From Rhopalosiphum padi (taxonomy: Eukaryota; Arthropoda; Insecta; Hemiptera; Aphididae), in assembly GCF_020882245.1 (NCBI RefSeq), contig NC_083599.1:23384865-23448864 (forward strand): a DNA stretch of 64,000 nt, read 5' to 3'. The notes beneath the pieces were generated by a model that was not told the DNA's origin, made no database searches, and saw nothing but the letters and a program-made list of their open reading frames with translations. The translations under genes were made by a program, and so were the position numbers. Below, piece after piece: positions 36,901 through 48,474 of this stretch. How positions within the stretch are numbered: position 1 is the first letter of the stretch; every line of letters begins with the position of its first letter.

Positions 36901-37260
36901 TTGTCAAGTTTTTATTATCACTTCATAAGAATATAAGATTTAATTTTTAAAAAGTATTCCGTACAATCTATAGACAATAATTTTCTGCAGAGTTCAGAAT
37001 ATTTTTCAGAATCAAAATCCTACATCTTAAACTAACTTTAATTTTATCAAAACTTAATCACGTCTTTGGAGCTCAAATTGACGGCAGTAGCGAGGCCCCT
37101 TAACTATATAATGCTTACTGTGTACTGTGTACTATACTATTATTATTAATTTTTTTAGGTATTAGAATAATATTGCAAGTTCCAATACTATAAGTTATTA
37201 ATAATATTCATAAACTACTAGTTAATTGCAATATATATTACAATAAAATTATTAAATATG
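33931..37260. repeat. Unit B copy of the second flank segment
   Basis: Bases 33932-35637 match 12405-14061. A complete hAT-like element follows at 35638-36156, then more AT-rich repeat. Bases 36480-37260 match the diverged segment at 9895-10640. The palindrome block at about 35405-35430 is present here but deleted at the counterparts 13870 and 59645. No gene. Confidence 0.6.
35638..36156. mobile_element. hAT-like non-autonomous element, 519 bp, 8-bp target duplication
   Basis: CATAGGCT flanks both ends (35630-35637 and 36157-36164). The ends are inverted: TATAGGCGTGCGCAC at the left, and CACACGCCTATG at the right. The paralogous sites at about 9766, 28446 and 44098 read GGCATAGGCTCTACATATTGC with one CATAGGCT and no element, so they represent empty sites. 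No transposase frame is present. An 8-bp duplication is typical of the hAT superfamily. Confidence 0.75.
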
Positions 37261-39353
37261 AATATATATTCTACATTATACCTTTAGCCATTAAAAAGGA
37301 ACATTTTCTTTATCATGCCTATAGCCGTATATTTAGAGGTACCATGCCGTACAAATTGACTACGTACTTTGTGCAGTATAAAAATGAAGTGTGTGTTGTA
37401 CGAAATTTAAAAGTGTTTTTTTCAAATCAGTGGCGTAATTTGGAATTGGTTCTGGGTCGGGATTGGGATATAATTTTATACTACCGGTCTACTGTACCGC
37501 CTCTACATCACCTTTGACCTTTAAATCTCATAGATCATAATATTATAAATTAAATGAGGTATTTGGTATATTAATGATTTTCAAGAGACAATAAAGTAAA
37601 CAATAAAATATAATATAAAGTCAATTTTAATTTTTTTTTTCGCTAAAATATCCAGTACGTCTTCGGTGTTCGACTTAATGTCTCGATGCACTGATAACAT
37701 CGTAGGTCCATTTAAGCGTTTCTATTATGTATTTAAGATAGTAAAAGTTCATAATTATTATATAATTTACATTTTTACAAAAAAATGATTGTAACTCGTA
37801 TTATTATAATGTACATTTGTGTTGCACTGTTACTCAGCAAAGTAAACTAACTGTTATACAGCAGAGCGATATCCACTTGCCCACCTTTTTTATTTGATGT
37901 CATCTAATAATCGTTGTTGAATATTAAAATGCATTACAATCAAAGTAATCTTCAGTTATGGTTAGAATCCAGCTTCACTATTATTGTTATTGGGGAAAAA
38001 AACTATATGTAACAGACTTTAATTAAATACCAAAACTTTCATCATTGGAATACATTTTGTGTCTAAATTGAACCAAGATAATACATTTGTCATGTTATTG
38101 AGGTTTTAACTAAATTAGTAATATGATCATTAAATTATAAAGGATATTATAATAATATGCAGTATTCCCTTTGTTGCATATTTAAATTAATTTAACAAAA
38201 TTAACCATCTACCGGAAATATTTAAATGTTTTATACTATATAAATTGTACATACTTAATGTAAGTATTTTATGAAAGTACCTGGTAGGTCTGTAGTTAAA
38301 CGGCGTAGAATGTCGAAGCAATTGGTATTCGGACAATTGACAAATGGGACTTTTGACACCCGACAGTATTGCCGATATCGGACTTTTTGCACTCGAGCGA
38401 TTAGGATTACGATTTCTATAATCGTGATTAGGTAAGTATACCTATAGGCATTAGGTAATAGTTATTAGTTAGCGTCTGTAGTAGTGTAGTCTGTACTCAG
38501 TTATATTTTAAAGTAACATTTCATTCAATATGGACTCAGAATGTTTCATGTAAAAATTAGATACAACATTTGTTTTTGGACACATTATAAAAAACAATGA
38601 ACAGCTGAAATATAAAATGTTTAAAATGTCCATCAAAATCATGGAGATTACATAAAATGAAAATTCTATCAATTACATAAATTAGTTTTTTTTTTTGTAG
38701 CCATTAATAAATCTCAACGTGCTCATTATACAAATCAAATATTTCATTATAAACAGAATATATTGTATCATAAAGTACAGCACCTTTACTTCAAACACAG
38801 ACAAAAAAACCAAATATTGCATTGTGTAATAATTTTGTAAAAATTAAAATCACTTTTAACCTCTAAATACATGTCATTCAATGTTAATCATTTATTATTT
38901 ATTTTTGAATTTAATTACCTATAGTTTAGTATGAAATATATTTGTGTTTAGTTATAAATTATGAGCTTATGTATTATACTATTATGCTACCTTAAAAACG
39001 CAGATAATATTCTGAAACACGTCGTTCTATAACGTTATACTTCTATACATCATTCGTTTTAAAACATACTATTTTCGTTGATAAAAATAACGAAAAATGA
39101 ATTTTGTATGTAATTAAATAAAATTATCTTGAACCCCAAATACAATTCATATCGAAATGATAGTGACTCATATATTTATGGCTATAATTAATTTGAACAT
39201 ATTTATTTCATTAAATTACTACATAAATGTCAAAATATAATTTTCATGTAATCACAAAAATTGTTTCGAAAATGATTGAATAATACAAGCTCAAATGTGT
39301 AATTGTAATCTACAAATAATAGTCAATCTCCTACCACGTCGTTAAATAAGTTT
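37261..39353. other. Spacer with hAT transposase remnant
   Basis: From 37480 on it matches 60712-62531. It contains the transposase tail described separately and a CAGTGGCGTAATTTGG motif at about 37434 that looks like the corresponding hAT end. A GC-richer patch at 38280-38440 includes CGATTAGGATTACGATT. There is no continuous coding frame. Confidence 0.45.
37641..37725 (-). pseudogene. hAT transposase C-terminal remnant
   Basis: The minus strand reads KRLNGPTMLSVHRDIK then SNTEDVLDILA and a lysine run. The LSVHRDI and VLDxLA pattern matches the end of the hAT dimerisation domain (usual form MLSIxRDI-x(n)-VIDxFA-x-KK). A TAG precedes it in frame and no further transposase could be traced. 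The motif CAGTGGCGTAATTTGG at about 37434, beyond the 3' end of the fragment, would be the element terminus. A second copy is at about 60873-60957. Confidence 0.6.
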
Positions 39354-39660
39354 CATATAAACCTCAATACAATCGTACGATTGATGTTATACTGTGTTAG
39401 CCGACAGCTTAAAACGTTTGTTTGAAACAATAATAGTGTGTTAAGTATTATTCAGTTTTCTTTTTCGAAGAAAGCAGCGACGTGTCCTTTTATAGGTATA
39501 TCATCTTAATTTTTAGATGAAATATACTACTCACCATACGATACTATTTATTATTATTAATATTGTATGATGTTTTAGCAGAATTGGATTTTTGGTGTGT
39601 CGATTGGCAACTTGCGTTCGTGTCCCCTTTGCAGTCAACAGTCAACACTCATTTCAATCT
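39354..39660 (+). promoter_or_regulatory. Promoter-exon cassette C1
   Basis: CATATAAACCTCAATACAAT, then GTACGATTGATGTTATACTG, the initiator ATTATTCAGTTTTC, CGAAGAAAGCAGCGACGTG, a hairpin with one change, and CAATCT before GTAAG at 39661. It is a diverged cassette sharing its variants with the one at 62532. No ATG in the putative exon. Confidence 0.55.
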
Positions 39661-40261
39661 GTAAGTTTAATTTCTGTTAAAATTTACTAAAATACAATAT
39701 ACGGCGAAAAGTATTTCTATTAATCGATATATATTTATAGACAACCGTTTATTAATTAATTTTGTTTTTAATTCCCCCCCCCCCCCAAAAAGTGTAGTTT
39801 TTATTGCCCATATATTTATTACATAGGTTTACATTAGGTTTATTACAGGTACCTAAGTATAGTGGATTTCCGTTATATTTTTTTTGGTTTGTTGTCCAAC
39901 TTTTATCAACGGACTTTTTGTCCATGTATTTTTGTACGTGATTCAGCATATATAGGTTTATGAATATTATAATACATGTAGTACCAGTCTCTAAAATTAA
40001 AGTGTTATGAGTATCGTCAGAATTACACCCATTACCAGAAAATTACGATATTACACGATAGTTTATTATGGAAAATTTGGTTTAGTCGATACCTTGAGGT
40101 GTAAAAATCAAAAACCCTTATTATAACTTCTAAATACGTATTTGGTGAAAATCATTTATTATTTATTTTTGAATTTAACTACTTATATTTTATTATGAAA
40201 TATTTTTGTAATTGGGTATAAATTATGAGCTCATGTATAATAGTATTATGTTACATTAAAA

Positions 40262-40803
40262 ACGTGGAGGCACGTGGGCTACGTCCAAACCGAATGATGA
40301 AGATGTATAACGTTATAGGACGACCTGTTTCGGAGGACGTAGCCCATTCGGCTCTTGTTTAGAAAAAAAAAGTCAATTCCCTAACAGCTACCATCAAAAA
40401 AGGTTTTACGAACACGTACCCAAACGACTCTGGTTTTTTACAACACATATTTTTTCCCACAACATACAGATTTAAGATCGTATCAAAAGAGGTGTAGTTA
40501 AGAATGTATTGGTGAACACTAACTAAATTATAAAAAAAGATGTATAAAAAGTACGTTTTATTGTGTTACAGTTTAAAGTTAAAAAAATGTATAAAAATGA
40601 TATAAAATGCATATTATATTATTATGAAATAAATTAAGAATACGTTAAAACAAAATGTAAAACAAGTTATATATAAATATACAATAATTAATAATATTAA
40701 AAAAAATTTAAATATTTAAATTGTTTGTAAATTTTTTTTCGATGGGAGCCGTTTAGGAATTAAGCAAACAATGAACGGGAGCTGTTTGGGATGTGCCTTT
40801 CGG
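40262..40803. mobile_element. GGGAGCC foldback element, copy 4
   Basis: Ends as in copy 1: GGAGGCACGTGGGCTACGTCC at the left and GATGGGAGCCGTTTAGGAATT to GTGCCTTTCGG at the right, with the same AT-rich centre. It sits between cassettes C1 and C2, the same relative position as copy 1 has between A2 and A3. Confidence 0.6.
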
Positions 40804-41207
40804 TTTATAAAATATTATTTTCGTTGATTAAAATAAAGACAAATCAATTTTGTATTTAAATAAATATAATTATTTTAAGCCCCAAGTTTTCTAATCGAAA
40901 TATTAGTCACATTTACTACTGTATACATTTTTCAATCAAATAGTGGCTATAATATATTTATTTTATGACTCATAGTTTTATGGCTTTGATTAATTTGATC
41001 ATAATTATTTTATTTAAATAGTACATATTATTTGTAATGACATTATAAATGTATTGGACACTGATTATTATCAAAATCTAATTTTCATGTAATCATAAAA
41101 ATTATTTCGTTAATGATTGAATAATACATGCCCAAATGTGTAATTGTTATCTACAAATAATAGTCAATCTCCTACCACGTCGTTATTATTGACATTTAAA
41201 TAAATTT

Positions 41208-41514
41208 TATATAAACCTCGATGCGAACGTACGATTGATGTTATACTGTGTTAGCCGACAGCCTAAAACGTTTGTTTGAAACAATAATAGTGTGTTAAGT
41301 ATTATTCAGTTTTCTTTTTCGACGAAAGCAGCGACGCGGCGTTTTATAGGTATATCATCTAAATTTTTAGATGAAATATACTACTCACTATACGATTAAA
41401 TTTATTATTATTAATATTGTATGATGTTTTAGCAGAATTGGATTTTCGGAGTGTCGATCGGCAGCTCGAGTTCGTGTCCCCTTTGCATTCAACAGTCAAC
41501 ACTCGTTTCAATCC
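41208..41514 (+). promoter_or_regulatory. Promoter-exon cassette C2
   Basis: A complete cassette: TATATAAACCTCGATGCGAA, GCCGACAGCCTAAAACG, ATTATTCAGTTTTC, CGACGAAAGCAGCGACGCGG, a perfect hairpin, and CAATCC before GTAAGT at 41515. Counterpart of A3. No ATG in the putative exon. Confidence 0.6.
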
Positions 41515-41903
41515 GTAAGTTTAATTTCTGCTATAATTTATTGAAATACAAGAAACGGCGAAAAATATTTTTATTACTCGATATATATTTATAGACAACC
41601 GTTAATTAATTTATATTTTCAAATTTTTTTTTTAATTCTAAATAAAAAAATGTAGTTTATAATATACGTTCTTCATCACTCAAATCGTAAATAATATCAA
41701 TTTAATTATTTTTTTGTATATTATATCCTTATTATTCAGTAGTATGATTTGTCATTTTTTTACGGTACCAAAAAACCGGATTCACGACAATTCAGCGCGC
41801 TGAGACAATTGAGTGCAAAATAAATATTAGGTTATTAGGTTTTTCATTGAATCAACTGCTGGTAATTGACCAGCAACCGCTTTAGTAACGTAACGTAAGG
41901 TTT

Positions 41904-42143
41904 TATATAAACCTCGATACGATCGTACGATTTATGTTATACTGTATTAGCCGACAGCCTAATATATTTGTTTGAAACAATAATAGTGTGTTAAGTATTA
42001 TTCAGTTTTCTTATTCGACGAAAGCAGCGACTCGGCGTACTACTCACCATATGATTATATATATTATTATTAATATTGCATGATGTTTTAGCAGAATTGG
42101 ATTTTTGGAGTGTCGATCCGCGTGTCATCACTCATTTCAACCT
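41904..42143 (+). promoter_or_regulatory. Promoter-exon cassette C3
   Basis: Counterpart of A4, but keeping the block with GCCGACAGCC and the initiator ATTATTCAGTTTTC that A4 has lost. The hairpin segment is missing in both. The donor at 42144 is 536 bases from the acceptor in front of the type 1 copy C coding exon. This is the most plausible proximal promoter for that gene. Confidence 0.6.
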
Positions 42144-42688
42144 GTAAGTATACACTCTGTTAATTTATTATAATAAATTATTAAAATACAATGTCCTACA
42201 AAAAATATTTCTATTCCGCGATATATATTTATAGATAATCGTTAATTATTGTATATTTTCAAATTTTTTTTTCTAATTCCGATTAAAACTGTAGTTTATA
42301 TTTCCGTATACGTTTATCGATCCCTTTCAAATTGTACATAATATCAATTTATTTATTTATTAATTATTATTATTATTTATCTTAATTATTTCTGTATAAC
42401 AATTTGAAAATAAATTGGTATTCATCATAGTTAAATGCTACCCGAAAAGCAAACATTTTCACTTTGGTTGGCTGTCGCCCTGTGCCTGAAGTTATTACAA
42501 ACTCGACGAGGATCACAAAATAACTTTATGATTTGTGAAAAATAAACCAAACACATCCTTTATCAATTTGTACAACAACGTCGGTTATATGATCTGTTAT
42601 TTCTGTTTTTCGTATACTCGTATACAATATACTCAAGTTGAAAATAAATAAATAAGAATGTATATGTTTTATGTTTTAGTCAAACACC

Positions 42689-42970
42689 ATGTCATCAAGA
42701 CACAACGATAAATCTTCTTCTTCACGAGATCAAGATCATACAAAAAATAATAGCAAACACCAAACTGGCACGTCATCAAAATACAATGATCAATCGTCTA
42801 CATCACGCGATAAAGATTATAAGAAATATAATAGCAAAAGTCAGATGGAGTCGGAAAAGTATAAAGCGCAATCTCCCAAACCAGCTAATAAACCGATTGC
42901 ATTCGTGTCGCCCCAAAAGCGGGATGATATCAAACCAATGTTTCCCAAACCGTCTTCTCGTCGATACTAG
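42689..42970 (+). CDS. 93-residue basic Ser/Lys-rich array protein, type 1 copy C
   Basis: The exon begins at 42680 after the ATGTTTTAG acceptor with the leader TCAAACACC. It is identical to copy B except that Met-28, which opens the second 27-residue repeat, is Thr (ATG to ACG), so translation could not start at the second repeat in this copy. The tail KPIAFVSPQKRDDIKPMFPKP-SSRRY is unchanged. Three cassettes (C1-C3) lie upstream. No signal peptide or recognised domain; strongly basic and probably disordered. Confidence 0.7.
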   Translation: MSSRHNDKSSSSRDQDHTKNNSKHQTGTSSKYNDQSSTSRDKDYKKYNSKSQMESEKYKAQSPKPANKPIAFVSPQKRDDIKPMFPKPSSRRY

Positions 42971-45900
42971 CATTTAAGACTAAATGAATAGGTTGCACCT
43001 GATAACAATAATTGCAGGTGTGTTTCCTTTTTATAAAACTATTAGGTACATAGTTATAAAAAAATTAAACATAATAAATATTTATAATAATTGTGTCAGT
43101 TTAATTGTGAATTTATGTCGATTAAACGTACGATCGGTGGGTGGTATAAATTATTCGGTCTAAGACGATTTGGCGTTAGCTGTTTTGTCGCCGACTAATA
43201 TTTTTATACACTTAAAATTCCAATTTGTTAAATATTACAATTCATTTGAAATGAAAACGTTCAAATAACGAATTTGTTTCAAATTTTAACTTTAAATCAT
43301 TTTCAATGCTAAAATTAATTTAAGAACGGATATATATAAATGTAGATAAGTCGTTATTGTATTAATATATTTATAGTATATTCTAGGTTATATATACATA
43401 AGTTTTCTATCAATGTACAGAAATATTCATTGTTTATTAAAATGTATTTAATTGAAAAACCATTTTGATATTGTTGTTTCTAAGATATCCTGTAATTGTA
43501 TGTTATTTAATATTTAAAAGTAAATGTATCTATTATTAAATTTTTAATAATCCACGACCTTTATAATATTATACTGAGATTGAATTGATTTATATTTTTT
43601 CGTCGATTAATTAAAAAAAAAAAACAATTATCTTAAGAAAAAATCAACGAATAAATACTACAAAATATGTAATTACTAATTAAATAAATGTAATTTATGT
43701 AGACAATTTAATCGTCCTCTTTATTAACCAATTAATTGACACTAAATTTGCATGTATCACGATGGTATTTTAACCAATTATAACAAAAATTATAATTCTT
43801 GAATTAATTGTTTTTCCTTAAATTTAATTTGTATGATATTATATTTAAATCTCATGATTAACGAATATTGATGTGAAAAATCTAATGGGGCGGAACGGTA
43901 ATGAGACCGACTTTGGCGTGGCGACGCGTCGCCACGCCCCTTTCGTGGCTCGTCGGCTCAATTCGCCGAAGCTTGGCAAAATATTATCAACATTATTACA
44001 AAAAGAAAATTGTTGATGTTTTACTTCTGCTAGGCGACCCGCGACGGCTCAATGTTTTTATATAAAATTGACATACTTAGCAAATCCCAATATGGCATAG
44101 GCTCTACATATTGCTTACTAATGTATTATTGTATAACAGTTTAACACATAATATAATAATGTTTAATAAAAATAATATATAATAAACATAAATGACAATT
44201 ATATCATATTAAATGTATTTATAAATATTATTTTAAGTCGCTGTGATGAAAAATAAATAAAATCTTTAAGGGGCCTCGATAGGGTTTTTATTTAAAGGAC
44301 AAAATTTAGACAATTCATAATCTCGTCTTAGTTGCCCGAGATCTATGTGTGAGTTGTAAATGATTATCAGTGTAATGCAAATGCAAGCGTGTTCCGGCTG
44401 GGATCATCGATTGTTGCTACTCTCGTACGCGCATGCAAATGTCAATGACACAATTATAATACAAATTCACTATACGAATTTTACGACAACTTACTTATTG
44501 ATTTGACAACATTTAGGTTAGTTAACGTGGTCCGATCTTAATTCTGAAAAAATATTTAAATTTAGCAGAAAAACGTTTGTATATATATCGTACGAAACAT
44601 TTCGGTTTTAATTTTAATTTTAAATATAATATTATGATTTGAAAAAATTCATATTTTCAAGTTTTTATTACCACTTCATTATAAAATAAGATTTAATTTT
44701 TAAAAAGTATTCCGTACGATTAATAGACAATTTTATGCAAAGTTCAGAATATTTTTCAGAATCAAAATCGTACATCTTAAAATAACTTTAATTTTATCAA
44801 AACATTACGTCTTTTGAGCTAAAATTGACGGTAGTAGCGAGGCCCCTTAACTATATAATGCAATATTTACTTTGTACTATACTATTATAATGATTTTTTT
44901 AGGTATTAGAATAATATTGCAAGTTCCAATACTATAAATTATTAATAATATTCATAGACAACCAGTAATTTGCAATATTTATTACAATAAAATTATTAAA
45001 TATGAATGAAAAATGGCTTAATAAATGATTGTGATTAGAACTAATATATATTATATATATATTTATATTATCTTTTACAAAACATTTTTTAATAAAAAAA
45101 TATTTATTTGTTTTTGAACGTAAAGAACAAAAAATATTGGTAACAATTGTTGGATATATCCTTTTAAAATATAGGGGCTAACATATTTTGCACCCCCCCC
45201 CCCCTCACACCTATTTAAAAGTAGATATTATTTTATACATAGGAAATTCTATTACTAAGATTAAATTTAAATTTAAATTTATATTAATTATTAATCCACT
45301 GGTGAATAAAAATATTTAAAATTTAAAATGATTATTGTACAATATAACATACAACACTGATATTTGGTTTCAAAAATTATAATTAAATAAGTTAGAACCA
45401 AAAAGACGTGTAGAGTTAATACTACCTGTATATTCCTAACATTTTTACGGATAGGTAAAAATTTAGACTGTAGAATGCTGACATTTAATATTGTAAAAAT
45501 ATCAACATGCATATTATAATTTATATATAATATGAACAACTGAAATAATGACAAATTATATTGAAAACGTTTTAAAGTTCAATAAGATATAAAAATGTCT
45601 TATGTGCAATGGTATACACACAAATAGGTACGCCAGGTAATCCAATTTAGCACTTTAGCAGCACCGAGAACGATTCCACGGGAGAGATCGCCCATCCCGT
45701 GGCCTAATTTCCTAATTTATATCACTACCTAATAATTTATGTATTTATATAATATATAATGTACAAAGTTCGCTCAATCCCTATAGACGTCACTAAACTG
45801 CACCATATTTTCTTTAATATTAAACAAATAAAAAATAATTATGATATATAGTATTGTGCTATGTCGCTATGTGACGTAGTTTCTCACAATAACAAAATGC

Positions 45901-46930
45901 TCCTCTTCTCACCAATAATTTTCCAAATCATTTTACATATTAACGTCAAAAAAAAAATCATTAATTTATACAACTTAATTTCCTGAAACGTTTGGCTGGT
46001 TACTATAGTAATGAGTAGTGTCCATCGACAAAAATGTCTTCTTAATTGCAACCCTTGGAGTACATATGTAGATATGAATAGTGGTATGTATTCATATTGT
46101 TTTGTGATGCATACTCATTAAAAATATAAAACCTAAGGACCTCAGCACCAAAAGTTCAATACGGACGTTTCGGTGAAATAACAATTCGACGATATCCATT
46201 TCAGGGCATGACCGTATCGGAGAAAATTATAATAAAGAAAAAAATAATTATAATGTAAAATCATATTGTATAATATTAAAATGAATACCACAGTTATTTA
46301 TTTAAAATCATAAATACATGACTAGTTAAAATATTTACAATTATTTATAGACACGTTCAATACATAAAAAATACATAATTATTACAGTATTAAGTTTAAT
46401 TACAAAGTTATATACAATTATTATAAAAACACGAAACTCGTATCTTGCACGTGACCTGAAAAAACATTAAACAATAGATTAATAATCTTCTTAAAAAATA
46501 GGTATTATCAGGCCCGGATTAAGGAGAAATGGGGGCCAAAAAAAAAAGAACATAATCTTATATTTTGCCTAATTGATAAAACTTCTTTAGCAAACTAAAA
46601 ATTATATTCTTGATTTTTTTTTCTCTTACATAGTCTAATTATCAAATTTTGACTAGTCATTTGTGTATAATATTATTAAGACATATGATTATTGATAAAT
46701 GTTACAAGATATTATAAGTTATGATTAGGTACCTAAAATATTAAAAATAAGATATTTTTATGCTTTATAATTTCATAAAAATAATCGTTTATACACATAA
46801 TTAATAATTTTGAAAGAATAAAATTTCTTATAAAAAAAATATTAAATACTGAAAACACAAAATAAAAATTATAAGGTAGTTACACTAATTCTAATCTTTA
46901 AACAATTATTCAGTCATATTTAATCTATAT
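42971..46930. repeat. 3' flank of copy C
   Basis: Counterpart of 8373-12404 with a 250-base deletion at about 43257 relative to unit A. The 24-base palindrome is perfect here (about 43914-43937). A poly-C tract is near 45192 and the CAGGCCCGGATTAAGG motif near 46509. No gene. Confidence 0.65.
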
Positions 46931-47412
46931 ATTCTATATGCCATGGTTATATTGTCTAAATGTTTAATTATATTTTATATGTATGATTGTAGCAAATAGT
47001 TATATGCCTAAATTTCAAATTTATATGAAATCAAAAAATTAATAATAGTAATAACATGTTTTAAATAATAAAAATAAAAACTAATTTTTTGTTATGAGTT
47101 GACATTAACATGAGAAATATTTTTGTATTTTTTAATAAACCATTACATTTTCTATAAGGTATAATCCAGGCCTGCAGGGTATATGAAAATAAAAATATGC
47201 GATGAAACTTCTTAAGTATGGATAAATAATTAATAATGTGTTATTATTAATTTAACAGCTAATTCCATGACGTAGAACTATATCGTAATAATAAAATTTT
47301 TATTTATTATTTATTTTTTTTAAGAAATTTTATTTCGATAAGGTTAAACAATATTGTACGCTCATCTATAATTTATTGTTATTTTTATTATTATGTATAA
47401 CTTACCGAGCCA
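46931..47412. other. Spacer downstream of the chromo shadow gene
   Basis: AT-rich and unique to unit C in this window. It may hold 3' untranslated sequence of the minus-strand gene: an AATAAA on the minus strand lies at 47372-47377, about 35 bases after its stop codon. Nothing else was recognised. Confidence 0.4.
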
Positions 47413-48111
47413 TTAGTTTTGTGGATTTTGCGGATTTAAAATCATCGATTCGTGAAAATCCACGATCATCAGCGGCCTGAACAGTCTAATCACGCTCGAT
47501 TCGATTAGCCTGATCCTATCGCTGTCGTTGATCCATTTCACCTTGTACAACAGCGTACCATTTTCATCGATAGAATACCCTAGGATTTCTTGGAGCTCGA
47601 AATTTCTGGCGAACCCGTTAAATGTAACTCCGCGTTCGAATGGCGTGATGTTGCGGTTCTCGGTTCTGTGAACAGTAAAAATTGAACGTTGTTAGTTGTA
47701 CATGCGTAATTATGAAAACGACATGAAGGAAAAAACGAGCACGCGCACCGAAACAGTCCCGGTGATCGGGAGCATGGGCCGTGAAACACGCGCACTTGTT
47801 TTTTATCACCATATCATTTCGTTATCACTGTCATTGTTGTTATTAGTTATAATACACTTAATCGTTATTGTAATACTGTACCTTGTGGTTCCACTAATGC
47901 GCCCTCTTCTCGCTACGTTTCTACCGCGATTACGAGCGGCTTCCGCATGCCTAATCACCATCGGTGTCGGGACGAAAAGTCGGGTCGGCTGCTCCGAGGG
48001 TTCTTCCTCTTCTAACGAATCCACGGACATCAGATCGGAGTCTTCACTCTCCGACGACGTTCTCTCGCCCATATCATCATCAAATGGATGACTTATGCGA
48101 TATTCTGGCAT
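47413..48111 (-). CDS. HP1-like chromo shadow domain protein, two exons
   Basis: Exon 1 is 48111 down to 47882 (230 nt) and exon 2 is 47665 down to 47413 (253 nt), joined across a 216-base intron (GTACAG to TTCACAG). Phases match and total 161 codons with the TAA. The N-terminus is acidic (SSESEDSDLMSVDSLEEEEP), then comes a basic hinge-like stretch (RNRGRNVARRGR). Residues about 85-150 match a chromo shadow domain: FERG, then ELQEILGYSIDENGTLLYKV, KWINDSD, and a final helix MIVDFHESMI. HP1 proteins use this domain to dimerise and bind partners in heterochromatin. No chromodomain is present, and the aromatic residue usual after the last helix (WH in HP1) appears to be missing, which could alter partner binding. 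GTAAGT 8 bases past the stop could be a 3' UTR donor. The gene lies in unit C only. Confidence 0.75.
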
Positions 48112-48345
48112 TTTGAATGATGTTCTTAAAATTTGTTAAACGGAACGTTAAAGCAAAAAGTATAAGTCGTAGGCAAGGTATTGAAGAAAACGTGACACGA
48201 ACACAAGACTGCAGGGCTGTCGACTGACGATGCCGCGCGCCGTTCGATGGGCGACATACGCGACCGGCGAAACGTAGGTGTCGCGATCGTCGCCCGCGTG
48301 GTGGTGGGATTCGGCGGCGCGGCAGTTACGTTAATATGTAGTTGG
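48112..48345 (-). promoter_or_regulatory. CpG-rich promoter and 5' UTR of the chromo shadow gene
   Basis: A GC- and CpG-rich patch (about 48200-48345) stands out from its AT-rich surroundings. On the minus strand it contains ATCGTCAGTCGAC, an arthropod-type TCAGT initiator with +1 near 48225. From there to the ATG at 48111 there is no other ATG, as expected of a short 5' UTR. The start context is TTCAAAATGCC. No clear TATA box is present at -30. Confidence 0.5.
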
Positions 48346-48474
48346 AGGGGCAATAACAATATGTCCGACTGGGACCATACGCCATTTAAAAACGAAAACG
48401 ATAGTATTTTTTTTCACTCACAAATAAAAATATTGTGCCCGTCGAGTCACGGCAATAAAATTATGAACTCCGGT

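Noticed and set aside
39774..39786. Poly-C tract, also near 10848, 29538, 45192 and 58609
   Set aside because: Homopolymer runs of varying length between units; the length differences may be sequencing or replication slippage, so no function is claimed.
47696..48091. 131-codon plus-strand frame
   Set aside because: Antisense to exon 1 and intron of the chromo shadow gene, whose splicing phases and domain match are far stronger evidence.
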